A stretch of DNA of 64,000 nt from an uncultured Bacteroidales bacterium (GTDB lineage: Bacteria > Bacteroidota > Bacteroidia > Bacteroidales > F082): assembly GCA_947307415.1 (NCBI GenBank), contig CAMZJA010000006.1, positions 27,801-91,800 on the forward strand. Reading direction: 5' to 3'. This document shows, one piece after another, positions 1-8,440 of the stretch. The notes beneath the pieces are model-generated. The model was not told where the DNA came from. It saw only the letters and a list, made by a program, of their open reading frames with translations, and ran no database searches. Numbering within the stretch: the stretch's first letter is position 1; the number at the start of each line of letters is the position of its first letter. The translations under genes and the position numbers were made by a program.

Positions 1-1
1 C

Positions 2-358
2 AATGATTTTGGTTTTGAAAAACTCGGTCTGACGACGATGGGTATCGTTGCTTTGGTTCTGGTTTTTGTCTTCATGGGGCTTTCTCTGATGATGTTAAAG
101 TCAGGAAATGCTGATAATTCCGTCGGAACACGCAAAAAACTCAACGTCACATTGTGGCTGTTCGTTTTCGGTTTTATGATGCTTTTCCTTCAAAAACCGG
201 TAGTGTGTAATGGATTGATTTATATGGTGTTAGCTGTTGTGGTCTCAATGGCGCTTAGTTGTATAAAAAAATCAAGAATAATCGATATCGCATTGATTGT
301 CTTGATGTTAGCTATTATCGCAAATCAGTATCTTCCTTTATTTGGTATACAAATATGA
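2..358 (+). CDS. Integral membrane protein, C-terminal fragment (5' end outside window)
   Basis: The reading frame is open from base 2, so the gene starts upstream of the window; the first internal ATG is at 38. About 118 residues are visible. They form roughly four hydrophobic segments separated by short basic loops (for example KKSRIID), typical of a polytopic inner-membrane protein with few soluble parts. I cannot assign a family; small Bacteroidota multi-TM families of unknown function are possible. Its stop codon overlaps the rnhB start (ATGA), so it is probably the upstream member of the rnhB-porX-tsaE-aroBA transcription unit. Confidence 0.6.
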   Translation, partial: NDFGFEKLGLTTMGIVALVLVFVFMGLSLMMLKSGNADNSVGTRKKLNVTLWLFVFGFMMLFLQKPVVCNGLIYMVLAVVVSMALSCIKKSRIIDIALIVLMLAIIANQYLPLFGIQI

Positions 359-951
359 ATCTTAAGCCGTTTTTCACCGAAAATCTCATCGAGGCTGGCT
401 GTGACGAGGCCGGTCGAGGCTGCATCGCGGGTCCGGTGGTGGCAGCGGCAGTAATCTTGCCTCGCGGAATGGATTTCCCTGAGTTCGACGACTCGAAAAA
501 GCTTTCGGAGAAACAACGTGAGAAGCTGAGAATCAAAGTGTTAGAGAATGCTGAGGCATATGGAGTCGGAATAGTTTCCGCCGAGGAAATCGACGAGATA
601 AACATCCTAAACGCATCGTTTTTGGCCATGCATCGCGCTATTGACCAGCTGAAAATCAGGCCGGAACTGCTTCTCATCGACGGAAATCGTTTCAATAAAT
701 ATCAGGATATCAAACATCAGTGTATTGTGGGCGGCGATGCAAAATATCAGGCTATCGCGGCAGCATCAATATTGGCGAAGACAACCCGTGACCATATTAT
801 GGAAGAGCTTGATAATCAATATCCTAACTATAATTGGAAAAAGAATAAAGGCTATCCGACGCTTGAACATAAGAACGCAGTGGCTGAGTTTGGGATGTCA
901 CCATTTCATCGCAAGACGTTCAACATGTCGATACAGCTGAAATTATTTTAA
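355..951 (+). CDS. rnhB: Ribonuclease HII
   Basis: RNase HII cleaves the RNA strand of RNA-DNA hybrids and starts ribonucleotide excision repair. The 198-residue protein has the family signature DEAGRG (D17, E18 as metal ligands), then [10 protein letters not shown], the central DGN motif and the [11 protein letters not shown] helix, and it ends with the usual YPxYxWxxNKGYPTxEH block. I chose the ATG at 355 because it overlaps the stop of the upstream gene and gives the normal length. A longer in-frame extension from 259 would only translate the end of the upstream gene in another frame. Housekeeping gene, high confidence. Confidence 0.97.
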   Translation: MNLKPFFTENLIEAGCDEAGRGCIAGPVVAAAVILPRGMDFPEFDDSKKLSEKQREKLRIKVLENAEAYGVGIVSAEEIDEINILNASFLAMHRAIDQLKIRPELLLIDGNRFNKYQDIKHQCIVGGDAKYQAIAAASILAKTTRDHIMEELDNQYPNYNWKKNKGYPTLEHKNAVAEFGMSPFHRKTFNMSIQLKLF

Positions 952-1003
952 ATTTTGTAAAACAAAAGCGTACCTTTCACGTTCTATAATAAAATCTAAT
1001 ACT

Positions 1004-2560
1004 ATGGCAAACACGAGAATTCTTTGGGCTGATGATGAGATTGAACTTCTCAGGCCGCATATCATGTTTTTGGAGCAGAAAGGTTATGAAGTGGAGACCG
1101 CCAACAACGGCAGCGACGCAGTGGAGATGGTGCGCGACGGGCATTTCGACATCGTTTTCCTTGATGAACAGATGCCTGGAATATCAGGAGTGGAGGCGTT
1201 GGAAAAGATAAAGGCGGAGTTCCCGAACCTTCCCGTTGTGATGATCACGAAGAGCGAGGAGGAGCGCATCATGGAAGACGCCATCGGCAGCAATATCGCG
1301 GATTACCTGATAAAACCAGTCAATCCGAACCAGATTCTGCTTTCGCTGAAACGCAATCTTGAAAACAAAAAACTCGTCGATGAGAAATCGACATCGAAAT
1401 ATCAACAGGAGTTCCGCAAAATCGGAATGGACCTCAACAACAACCTCGACTATAACGAGTGGGTAGGGGTGTACAAAAACCTTACTCGTTGGGAGCTTGA
1501 GCTGCAAAAATCGACCGACGAAGGCATTAAAGAGGTGCTTTTCATGCAGAAAAACGAGGCCAACAACCAATTTTCGCGCTACGTCGAGAAACATTACTGC
1601 GACTGGGTGTCTGGCAAAGGCGTCAACAAGCCTACGATGTCACATACCGTGATGCGCGACAAGGTGTTCAACCGTCTCGATAGTAGCGATAAACCGTTGT
1701 TTTTCATATTGATAGACAACCTGCGTTACGACCAGTGGAAGGCTATACAGCCGCTTATCGAGAGCTATTTCCGTGTGGCCGACGACGATATTTACTACAG
1801 CATCCTTCCGACGACCACGCAATATGCGCGAAATTCTATCTTTGCTGGCCTTATGCCGCTCGAAATACGTCGTCATTACCCGAAATACTGGACCGACGAG
1901 GAAGATGAGGGTACGAAAAACCAGTTTGAGGGCGAGCTTCTGGGCGAACAGCTGCGTCGTTATGGCAAAAATATCAAGTATTCATATAATAAGGTGCTGA
2001 ATCTGGCTGCTGGCAGAAAGCTCTTTGAACAGATGAACAACTTGATGCAGAATAAGTTAAACGTCATAGTCTATAATTTTGTTGACATGTTGTCGCATGC
2101 CCGCACCGAGATGGAGATCATCCGCGAGCTCGCCGACGATGAGGTGGCGTATCGCTCGCTGATGCTGTCATGGTTTGAGCATTCGTCGCTCTTCGACATG
2201 ATGAAATTCATAGCAAACAAAGGCTGTGACGCAGTTGTGACCACAGACCATGGCTCTGTCTGGGTGAAAAACCCTGTGAAGATTCTTGGCGACAAGGCGG
2301 TCAACACAAATTTGAGATATAAATATGGTAAGTCGTTGAATTACAATGCTAAAGAGGTGTTTGAGGTGAAAGACCCGGAGAAAATTTTCCTTCCTCGCAT
2401 CAACGTTTCGACCTCGTACGTTTTCGCACGCGCCAACGATTTCTTCGCATATCCGAATAATTACAATTATTACGTCAATTATTACAGGAACACCTTCCAA
2501 CATGGCGGCATCTCCATGAATGAGATGATGATTCCTGTCATACATCTGAAGGCAAAATGA
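1004..2560 (+). CDS. porX: T9SS response regulator PorX (receiver plus PglZ domain)
   Basis: PorX is the cytoplasmic regulator that, with sensor PorY and sigma factor SigP, controls the type IX secretion system in Bacteroidota. The 518-residue length equals the Porphyromonas protein. Residues 1-120 form a receiver domain (ADDE acidic pocket at 9-12, phospho-acceptor D54 in FLDEQMPG, conserved lysine in YLIKPVNP). A linker leads to a C-terminal PglZ/alkaline-phosphatase-like domain with LIDNLRYDQW, SILPTTTQYARNS and TTDHGS motifs expected to bind zinc and cleave oligonucleotides. porY is not in the window. Its stop overlaps tsaE by 4 bp. Two T9SS cargo proteins lie at 36.4-46.3 kb. Confidence 0.95.
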   Translation: MANTRILWADDEIELLRPHIMFLEQKGYEVETANNGSDAVEMVRDGHFDIVFLDEQMPGISGVEALEKIKAEFPNLPVVMITKSEEERIMEDAIGSNIADYLIKPVNPNQILLSLKRNLENKKLVDEKSTSKYQQEFRKIGMDLNNNLDYNEWVGVYKNLTRWELELQKSTDEGIKEVLFMQKNEANNQFSRYVEKHYCDWVSGKGVNKPTMSHTVMRDKVFNRLDSSDKPLFFILIDNLRYDQWKAIQPLIESYFRVADDDIYYSILPTTTQYARNSIFAGLMPLEIRRHYPKYWTDEEDEGTKNQFEGELLGEQLRRYGKNIKYSYNKVLNLAAGRKLFEQMNNLMQNKLNVIVYNFVDMLSHARTEMEIIRELADDEVAYRSLMLSWFEHSSLFDMMKFIANKGCDAVVTTDHGSVWVKNPVKILGDKAVNTNLRYKYGKSLNYNAKEVFEVKDPEKIFLPRINVSTSYVFARANDFFAYPNNYNYYVNYYRNTFQHGGISMNEMMIPVIHLKAK

Positions 2561-2988
2561 TGGAAAAAACGTTCATAATCAACAGTGTAGACGAGCTCTC
2601 GCAAGTGTCCGACCTCCTGATATCCTGGCGCGACAAGTCGGATATCATCGCATTCTACGGTCCGATGGGGGCAGGGAAGACCACCCTCATCAAAAACTTG
2701 TGCCACAAGCTTGGCGTGACCGACGAGGTCAACAGTCCGACCTTCGCCCTTGTTAATGAATATCCTACGCCAGTCGAAGGCTCAATCTTCCATTTCGATT
2801 TCTATCGCATCAAGAAGTTGGAGGAGGTCTACGACATTGGCTACGAGGATTATTTCTACAGCGGACGTCTCTGCCTCCTGGAATGGCCAGAGCTCATCGA
2901 CCCACTGATGCCCGACCATTTCATCAAAGTCGAAATCGCATTAGGAGATACTGATAACGCCAGAAAAATAAAGTGTACTGTAGTGTAG
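2557..2988 (+). CDS. tsaE: tRNA t6A biosynthesis ATPase TsaE
   Basis: TsaE is the small ATPase that works with TsaB and TsaD to place threonylcarbamoyl on A37 of ANN-reading tRNAs. The 143-residue protein has a Walker A loop at about residues 35-43 (GPMGAGKTT), then the family motifs SPTFALVNEY and FHFDFYRI and a C-terminal LLEWPE. It overlaps porX by 4 bp and precedes aroB by 19 bp, so it is translationally coupled within the operon. A second ATG follows directly at 2560; either could start translation. Confidence 0.95.
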   Translation: MMEKTFIINSVDELSQVSDLLISWRDKSDIIAFYGPMGAGKTTLIKNLCHKLGVTDEVNSPTFALVNEYPTPVEGSIFHFDFYRIKKLEEVYDIGYEDYFYSGRLCLLEWPELIDPLMPDHFIKVEIALGDTDNARKIKCTVV

Positions 2989-3007
2989 CCGTCATATCGA
3001 CCGACAT

Positions 3008-4072
3008 ATGATACTATACAAAAACGACATATCGCAACTATCAGCAATCATTGCTTCTCACACAAAGGTATTTCTGCTTTTGGATGAGAACTCAAACCGC
3101 TATTGCCTTCCAATTTTAAATACTATTGATTTATTAAAATCAAATACTATAAAAATAGTAATCCCTGTAGGCGAGCAGCACAAAAACATCGAAACGGTTC
3201 AATATATTTGGTCGCAACTCGTTGAAAACCAAGCTGATAGAAAATCGTTATTGATAAATGTCGGCGGCGGAATGGTGACAGATATAGGTGGCTTTGCAGC
3301 CTCATGTTACCAGCGTGGCATCGATTTCGTCAACGTCCCGACCACCTTGCTCGGTATGATTGACGCTTCAATAGGCGGCAAGACAGGTGTTGATTTTCAA
3401 GGTCTTAAAAATCAGATAGGGGTTTTCTCGCAGCCTTTGGCAGTGGTCTTTTTGTTTGAGTTTCTCGAAACATTGCCCAAGCGAGAATTATTGTCAGGTC
3501 TCGCCGAAATTATTAAATACGGTTTCATCGTAAACAAAGAGTTTTTAAATGTAACCCTAGACCCTAAACACCATAGGCTCCCTAGTGCCCCTATCAACCC
3601 TTCTTTTATAAAAAAAGCAATTGAGGCTAAAGCCCAAATCACAGATGCTGACTCCACTGAGCAGGGTCTCCGCAAGATCCTCAACTTCGGTCACACCATC
3701 GGTCACGCTCTTGAGACCTATCTCCTTGACACTCAAAAGAGTATAACTCACGGAGAGGGCGTGGCTCTCGGAATGGTTTCGGCTTTGTATCTGTCAGAGC
3801 AATATTTAAATTTAGACCATCAAATAACATTATATTATAAAGAAATATACAAGCAAAATTTCAATAGAATTGATTTAAACGACGTTTCTATTGAAAAACT
3901 GCTTGAAATAATGCGTCACGACAAGAAAAACCAAGGCGGCGACATCCGTTTTGTGCTGATTGAGGATTATGGAAAACCTGTCTATGATGTAGTCGTGAAG
4001 CCTGAAGATATTGTTGATTCGATAACCTATCTCATTGATTATCTGAACGATGCTAATTACTGGGGCAAATAA
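3008..4072 (+). CDS. aroB: 3-dehydroquinate synthase
   Basis: AroB converts DAHP to 3-dehydroquinate, the second step of the shikimate pathway, using NAD and zinc. The 354-residue protein shows the NAD-binding NVGGGMVTDIGG motif, the VPTTLLGMIDASIGGKTGV block, and the zinc ligands in NFGHTIGHALE and HGEGVALGM. A proline-rich, CCCTA-repeat-derived stretch (about residues 183-197, LDPKHHRLPSAPINP) sits where relatives usually have a short loop; see the repeat entry at 3554-3600. Its 3' end overlaps aroA by 23 bp. Confidence 0.96.
   Translation: MILYKNDISQLSAIIASHTKVFLLLDENSNRYCLPILNTIDLLKSNTIKIVIPVGEQHKNIETVQYIWSQLVENQADRKSLLINVGGGMVTDIGGFAASCYQRGIDFVNVPTTLLGMIDASIGGKTGVDFQGLKNQIGVFSQPLAVVFLFEFLETLPKRELLSGLAEIIKYGFIVNKEFLNVTLDPKHHRLPSAPINPSFIKKAIEAKAQITDADSTEQGLRKILNFGHTIGHALETYLLDTQKSITHGEGVALGMVSALYLSEQYLNLDHQITLYYKEIYKQNFNRIDLNDVSIEKLLEIMRHDKKNQGGDIRFVLIEDYGKPVYDVVVKPEDIVDSITYLIDYLNDANYWGK
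3554..3600 (+). repeat. CCCTA-rich low-complexity repeat inside aroB
   Basis: Four or more CCCTA units spaced 7-12 bases apart lie within the aroB frame and encode a basic, proline-containing segment. The same kind of sequence, with the same CCCTAGTG core, occurs in the neighbouring aroA at 4219-4274. What is seen is the repeat. That it was inserted into a surface loop is inference. Confidence 0.6.
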
Positions 4073-5270
4073 AAACTTCGACGTCACCATCAACCTTGTT
4101 GGCAGTAAGAGCGCCTCAAACCGCGCCCTAATGATAGCCTACTACGGCGACTTCACCCCCCGCATCAGGAATTTATCGGAATCCGACGACACAAAATTGT
4201 TGAACGAAATCCTACAATCCCTAACCACCCCTAGTGTCCCTAGAGCCTCTATTGCCCCTAAACCCCCTATTACCATAAACTGCCACAATTCCGGCACCGT
4301 TTTAAGGTTTCTGCTGACAGCATTGTGTGTAAAGACGCACGCCTGTACATCTCACAATTATATCCTCACTGGCTCCGACCGTATGCTTCACCGTCCCGTC
4401 GGCGATCTCGTCGACACCCTGCGCTCAATCGGGGCTGACATCGAATACATGGGGCAGGAGGGATATCCTCCATTGCTTGTACAGACATGCCATGGCGCGT
4501 CTCTACAGCACGACATCTCCGTCGATATCACCAAATCCTCACAATTCGCTTCATCGTTGTTATTGGCAATGCCGAGATCATTGCATTTGGACGGCGACCT
4601 GTCATCTATTCCTTACATTGACCTTACCATCGACATTATGCAACATTTTGGTGCGAAAATCCATCGTGAGGGACGTGATATTTTTGTGGAACCATCTGAA
4701 TATCAAGATGTTGAATATTGTGTGGAATCCGACTGGACATGCGCCTCTTATTGGTATGAGGCCGTCGCATTGTCCGATAACGGCCGCGCACGCTTGAAAA
4801 ACCTCCACCTTGATTCAAAACAAGGCGACGCCCTCGTTGCAAAATGGTTCGAACAATTCGGTGTGAAATCCTTCCAGGATGGTGATGATATTGTTATTGA
4901 AAAATATAAATCATTGATTGATAATCAATTATCATTCGATTTTATCAACAATCCTGATTTGTACCCGACCATCGCCGCCACCTGTGCCGGACTCGGTTTG
5001 AAGGCACATCTCACCGGATTGCGCAATCTCATCCACAAAGAATCGGATCGGGTGGCGGCGATGGAGACGGAACTTGTAAAGACGCATGACCGTGTGTCTC
5101 AACATCAAGACAATCCCATCATTTTCGACACCTACGATGATCATCGCATCGCAATGGCCCTCGCGCCACTGACAATGAAAATCGGCGCCATTGAAATCAA
5201 TAACGCCGACGTTGTTTCTAAATCTTATCCTAATTTCTGGCAAGAATTTTCACAATTATTCCCATCCTGA
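4050..5270 (+). CDS. aroA: 3-phosphoshikimate 1-carboxyvinyltransferase (EPSP synthase)
   Basis: AroA joins shikimate-3-phosphate and PEP. The 406-residue protein begins with the substrate-binding GSKSASNRALM motif, has HNSGTVLRFL (the NAGTxxR equivalent) and the C-terminal KESDRVAAME and DTYDDHRIAMALAP motifs. Three segments look like repeat DNA translated in frame: residues about 57-75 (CCCTA repeat), 93-102 (VKTHACTSH) and 342-352 (VKTHDRVSQHQ), the last two from degenerate copies of a palindrome also found between genes at 44345. It overlaps aroB at the start. Its end overlaps the convergent LutA-like gene by 15 bp, with no terminator between them. Confidence 0.96.
   Translation: MLITGANKNFDVTINLVGSKSASNRALMIAYYGDFTPRIRNLSESDDTKLLNEILQSLTTPSVPRASIAPKPPITINCHNSGTVLRFLLTALCVKTHACTSHNYILTGSDRMLHRPVGDLVDTLRSIGADIEYMGQEGYPPLLVQTCHGASLQHDISVDITKSSQFASSLLLAMPRSLHLDGDLSSIPYIDLTIDIMQHFGAKIHREGRDIFVEPSEYQDVEYCVESDWTCASYWYEAVALSDNGRARLKNLHLDSKQGDALVAKWFEQFGVKSFQDGDDIVIEKYKSLIDNQLSFDFINNPDLYPTIAATCAGLGLKAHLTGLRNLIHKESDRVAAMETELVKTHDRVSQHQDNPIIFDTYDDHRIAMALAPLTMKIGAIEINNADVVSKSYPNFWQEFSQLFPS
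4219..4274 (+). repeat. CCCTA-rich low-complexity repeat inside aroA
   Basis: About five CCCTA/CCCCTA units with 8-12 base spacing, encoding a Pro/Ser/Thr/Ala-rich peptide (TTPSVPRASIAPKPP) between the DDTKLL helix and the INCHNSGT substrate loop. It shares the CCCTAGTG core with the aroB repeat at 3554. Confidence 0.6.
4328..4356 (+). repeat. Degenerate GTAAAGACGCAC palindrome inside aroA, copy 1
   Basis: The left arm GTAAAGACGCACG is followed by a decayed right arm (TGTACATCTCAC). It resembles the better-preserved palindrome at 44345-44375 (GTAGAGACG...CGTCTCTAC). It is translated in frame as VKTHACTSH. Kinship with the 44345 element is inferred from the shared arm. Confidence 0.5.
5075..5104 (+). 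repeat. GTAAAGACGCA palindrome inside aroA, copy 2
   Basis: Arms TGTAAAGACGCA and TGTGTCTCAACA around TGACCG; 9 of 12 positions can pair. It is translated as VKTHDRVSQHQ just after the conserved KESDRVAAME motif, where EPSP synthases usually have a short variable loop. Same family as 4328-4356 and 44345-44375. Confidence 0.6.
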
Positions 5271-5981
5271 TGTCAATACATCCACAATGTGAATGACCTC
5301 AATTGGCAATCCCTGCTTCTTGGCATACGAAGCAAGGTGCAAATGACATGATATGTCGTTGGTAATCAGATACTCAGCGCCAGCATCCATCGCCTCTTTG
5401 AGCTTCTGGTCGGCTAACGATGTTGAGATGGCCTCGTTCTGCACCGCAAACAAACCCTTTCCCATGCCGCAGCAGATCTCCGGATGTCTCATCTCAACCA
5501 ACACCAGCCCGTTGACCTTCGAGAGCAGCTGCCGAACCTCGTTTTTCAAACCTAATTCACGTAATGAAGAACATGAATCCAGATACGCCGCCTTATGTCT
5601 GAACACTGCCTCAAAAAAATCTTTATGTAACTGATTTACAAGGAAATCGGTTATCTCGAAGGTGTTTGCGACAAGGCGTTTGTACTCCAGGTGCATGCTG
5701 GTGTTGTAAAACAGCTCTTTGTACCTTGTCTTGATGAATCCCACGCATGAGGCGCTCAATCCAACCACAGGACGGTTGTTAGAGAAGTCGCGTAAGAACT
5801 TCTCTGCCAACGACTTCGACTCATCGACGAAGCCGCTGTGGAATGCAAACTTGCCACAGCACGTCTGCTCGGGGTTGTATTCCACCTCGACACCAGCAGC
5901 CTTCAACAGCTTGATGGCATTCATCGCCGTCTCGGGATAAAACTGGTCGATGAGACAAGGTACAAAGAGGTCTATTGTCAT
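5256..5981 (-). CDS. Cysteine-rich (Fe-S) oxidoreductase subunit, LutA/LldE-like
   Basis: A 241-residue protein with two CCG domains: CLIDQFYPETA with TCCGKFAFHSG near the N-terminus, and CSSLREL with EICCGMGKGLF in the second half. This matches LutA/YkgE, the subunit that with LutB and LutC oxidises L-lactate; related CCG subunits also occur in glycolate oxidases and heterodisulfide reductases. LutB and LutC are not next to it, which is unusual. It converges on aroA (15-bp overlap) and lies 18 bp downstream of the M3 peptidase gene on the same strand. The substrate cannot be told from sequence. Confidence 0.85.
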   Translation of the reverse strand: MTIDLFVPCLIDQFYPETAMNAIKLLKAAGVEVEYNPEQTCCGKFAFHSGFVDESKSLAEKFLRDFSNNRPVVGLSASCVGFIKTRYKELFYNTSMHLEYKRLVANTFEITDFLVNQLHKDFFEAVFRHKAAYLDSCSSLRELGLKNEVRQLLSKVNGLVLVEMRHPEICCGMGKGLFAVQNEAISTSLADQKLKEAMDAGAEYLITNDISCHLHLASYAKKQGLPIEVIHIVDVLTSGWE

Positions 5982-5999
5982 GATTGTCAGTGTTTTATG

Positions 6000-8111
6000 T
6001 TAGTTTAAACCATGTCTCTTCAAGAATGGATCCAGACTCGGCTCCTGACCGCGGAACTTGATGTATTGTACCATTCCTTCGTCATTGCCACATTCCTGTA
6101 AGCAGTTGAGTCTGAATGAGTTGGCCAAAGCCGGATTGAACAAATCACCCGATTCTTTGAAATAGTTGAAAGCATCGCTGTCCAAAACCGCAGCCCAGTA
6201 ATAAACGTAGTAACCTGCTGCATAGCCGCCGCCGAAGATATGACCGTAATACGTTGAGCGATAACGTGGTATGATCTCGTCGATGAGGCCGATGCGGTTC
6301 ATCACGTCTTTCTCAAACTGGTTCACGTCGATATCTTCAACCTTCTGAATCTTGTGGTATTCCATGTCGAGGATGGCCGCCGCGAGGAACTCCACGGTCT
6401 CAAAGCCCTGGTTGAACAAACCGCTGTTTTCGAGCTTGTTTATTAAGGAGTCTGGCATGACCTCGCCAGTCTGGTAATGTTTCGCATACATCTTTATGAC
6501 TTCAGGCTCGCCAGCCCAGTTCTCCATCACCTGTGAAGGCAATTCGACATAGTCGTGTGGCACGTTGCCGCATGTTCTCGAGTATCTTCCTTCCGAGAAG
6601 AAGGCATGCAAACTGTGTCCGAACTCATGCCACATGGTCTCTGTCTCGTCCCAGTTGAGCAGGGATGGGGTGTTGCCCGATGCTGGCGTGAAGTTCATAA
6701 CCAATTGAACCAGAGCGGTGTGGCGCACTCCGTTGATGTCATAGCCGCCTTCACGGAATGAGGTGCACCATGCGCCAGTGCTCTTCGATGGACGCGGATA
6801 ATAATCCAAGTAAAGCAGACCCAATGTCGAGCCGTCGTTGTCTTTCACCTCAAAAGTCTCGACACCTTCGTAATATACTGGGATGTCGGTTCTCTTTTCG
6901 AATGTGACACCATATAACTTATTGGCAGCCATGAACATACCGTTGCGGACGTTGTCCAACGAGAGATATGGTCTCAAGGCATTCTCATCGAAATCGTATT
7001 TCTCCTTGCGGAGCTTCTCGGCGTAATACCACCAGTCCCACGACTCGAGCTTGATGCCTGCGCCTTCTTTGTCAGCAATGGCTTGCATCTCGGCAAGTTC
7101 CTGCTTTGCGACTTTCAATGCCGGCTCGAACAATCCCATCAGGAACTCATCCACCGTCGGGACGTCTTTTGCCATGTTTTCTGCAAGGATATAAGAAGCG
7201 TAATCAGGATATCCGAGGAGCTGTGCTTTTTGCAGTCTGAGATTCACCAACTCGTTGACAATCTGTTTGTTATCGTTCTCATTGTCGTTGTTGCCGCGCA
7301 TGAAATAACCACGATACAGTTTCTCGCGAAGGGCGCGGTTGTCGGCAAACTGAAGGAACGGGATGAGACTCGGTTTCGCTGTTGTGAACACATATTTTCC
7401 AGGCATTCCGTCTTCTTCTGCCTGTTCGGCCGCCGCTTGGATGTTGGCTTCCGGCAGTCCGCTGAGGTCTTCCACGTTATCGACCACCATCTTGAATGAG
7501 GCGTTTTCGGCCAGCATATTTTGGTTAAACTGAAGGTTCAGCAGCGACATCTTGCCGTTTATCTCGCGCAGTTTGGCCTGACCTTCCTCGTCGAGACCTG
7601 CACCGCTGCGGATGAAGTCGTTGTAATACTTTTCAACCACGCGATTTTGCTGGTCGTCGAGACCCATCTCGGCGCGGTGGTCGTACACATATTTAATCTT
7701 TTCGAAAAGCACTGGGTTCATCGCAATGTCGTCGCCGTGGGCTGAAAGGAGAGGGGACACCTCTTCGGCAATCGCCATCAGCTCGTCGCTGCTCATGCAT
7801 TCCATCATGTTGAAAAATACTCCGCTGACCTTGCCAAGCAACTCGCCCGATTTGTCGTAAGTCCAGATGGTGTTCTCAAAACTCGGGGTGTCGGTGTTGT
7901 TGCAAATAGCTTCAATCTCGGCCTTCTGCTGCTTCATGCCCTCGATGAAAGCCGGCATGTAATGCTCGTTTTTTATCTTGTCGAAAGCCGGAGCCTCAAG
8001 ATATGTACCATAATCCGAGAAAAACGGATTCTCATTGCAACTGTCTGATTTACATGATGTTAATCCAATAACGCTCATAGCAAAAATGATTAGATAGTGT
8101 TTAATTTTCAT
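6000..8111 (-). CDS. dcp: M3 family zinc metallopeptidase (Dcp-like) lipoprotein
   Basis: Peptidyl-dipeptidase/oligopeptidase of family M3 that releases dipeptides from peptides. I start at the ATG at 8111, which gives a lipoprotein signal (MKIKHYLIIFAMSVIGLTSC, lipobox LTSC). The 703-residue protein has the zinc site HEFGH at residues 495-499 with the downstream glutamate in ENWAGEPEV, and the M3 tail FGGGYAAGYYVYYWA. An upstream in-frame extension would translate untranscribed promoter DNA (a TACTTTTG -7 box on this strand at 8145-8138). Export as an envelope lipoprotein suggests peptide scavenging. Confidence 0.93.
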   Translation of the reverse strand: MKIKHYLIIFAMSVIGLTSCKSDSCNENPFFSDYGTYLEAPAFDKIKNEHYMPAFIEGMKQQKAEIEAICNNTDTPSFENTIWTYDKSGELLGKVSGVFFNMMECMSSDELMAIAEEVSPLLSAHGDDIAMNPVLFEKIKYVYDHRAEMGLDDQQNRVVEKYYNDFIRSGAGLDEEGQAKLREINGKMSLLNLQFNQNMLAENASFKMVVDNVEDLSGLPEANIQAAAEQAEEDGMPGKYVFTTAKPSLIPFLQFADNRALREKLYRGYFMRGNNDNENDNKQIVNELVNLRLQKAQLLGYPDYASYILAENMAKDVPTVDEFLMGLFEPALKVAKQELAEMQAIADKEGAGIKLESWDWWYYAEKLRKEKYDFDENALRPYLSLDNVRNGMFMAANKLYGVTFEKRTDIPVYYEGVETFEVKDNDGSTLGLLYLDYYPRPSKSTGAWCTSFREGGYDINGVRHTALVQLVMNFTPASGNTPSLLNWDETETMWHEFGHSLHAFFSEGRYSRTCGNVPHDYVELPSQVMENWAGEPEVIKMYAKHYQTGEVMPDSLINKLENSGLFNQGFETVEFLAAAILDMEYHKIQKVEDIDVNQFEKDVMNRIGLIDEIIPRYRSTYYGHIFGGGYAAGYYVYYWAAVLDSDAFNYFKESGDLFNPALANSFRLNCLQECGNDEGMVQYIKFRGQEPSLDPFLKRHGLN

Positions 8112-8194
8112 TTTAATGATGTGTTTGATACAAGATGCAAAAGTAATGAATTTTACATCTAAAAACACGAAAAACACGAAAAAAATCTTTCTCC

Positions 8195-8225
8195 TTGTAT
8201 ATCAATCAATTTTTTTGTATTTTTG
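8195..8225 (+). promoter_or_regulatory. Bacteroidota-type promoter for the FISUMP lipoprotein
   Basis: TTG at 8195-8197, a 20-bp spacer, and TATTTTTG at 8218-8225 fit the -33/-7 consensus. Transcription from here would give a leader of about 210 nt before the ATG at 8441. Confidence 0.75.
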
Positions 8226-8294
8226 CACCCGCTTATGAGCACTGTTAACTTACTATATAACCACGCATCGAAAACGATTAATGCTACCTCTATT

Positions 8295-8303
8295 GGGGGG
8301 GGG
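8295..8303 (+). repeat. G9 homopolymer in the 5' leader of the surface lipoprotein gene
   Basis: Nine consecutive G in otherwise AT-rich leader DNA, about 70 bp downstream of the promoter and 138 bp before the start codon. Such tracts can change length by polymerase slippage. No coding frame crosses it convincingly. Confidence 0.8.
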
Positions 8304-8354
8304 CAACACGTTGATTTTCAATTAGTTACAAATAATTTATTTCATACATCCAAA

Positions 8355-8376
8355 GGCTGCAATTTGTATTGCGGCC
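8355..8376 (+). promoter_or_regulatory. Leader hairpin upstream of the FISUMP lipoprotein
   Basis: GGCTGCAAT, loop TTGT, ATTGCGGCC: a 9-bp stem with one G-U pair, followed by a T-rich but interrupted stretch. It may be an attenuator or an mRNA-stabilising hairpin. The stretch 8226-8440 otherwise shows no gene. Confidence 0.55.
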
Positions 8377-8440
8377 TCGATTTGTTTTGTCAAAAATTCA
8401 AATAATTTTAATAAAAAAACGTAAAAATCAACTAAAAACA

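Noticed and set aside
8223-8405. 60-codon frame in the FISUMP leader crossing the G9 tract
   Set aside because: No similarity, its start falls within the promoter -7 box, and it overlaps the leader hairpin; treated as untranslated leader.
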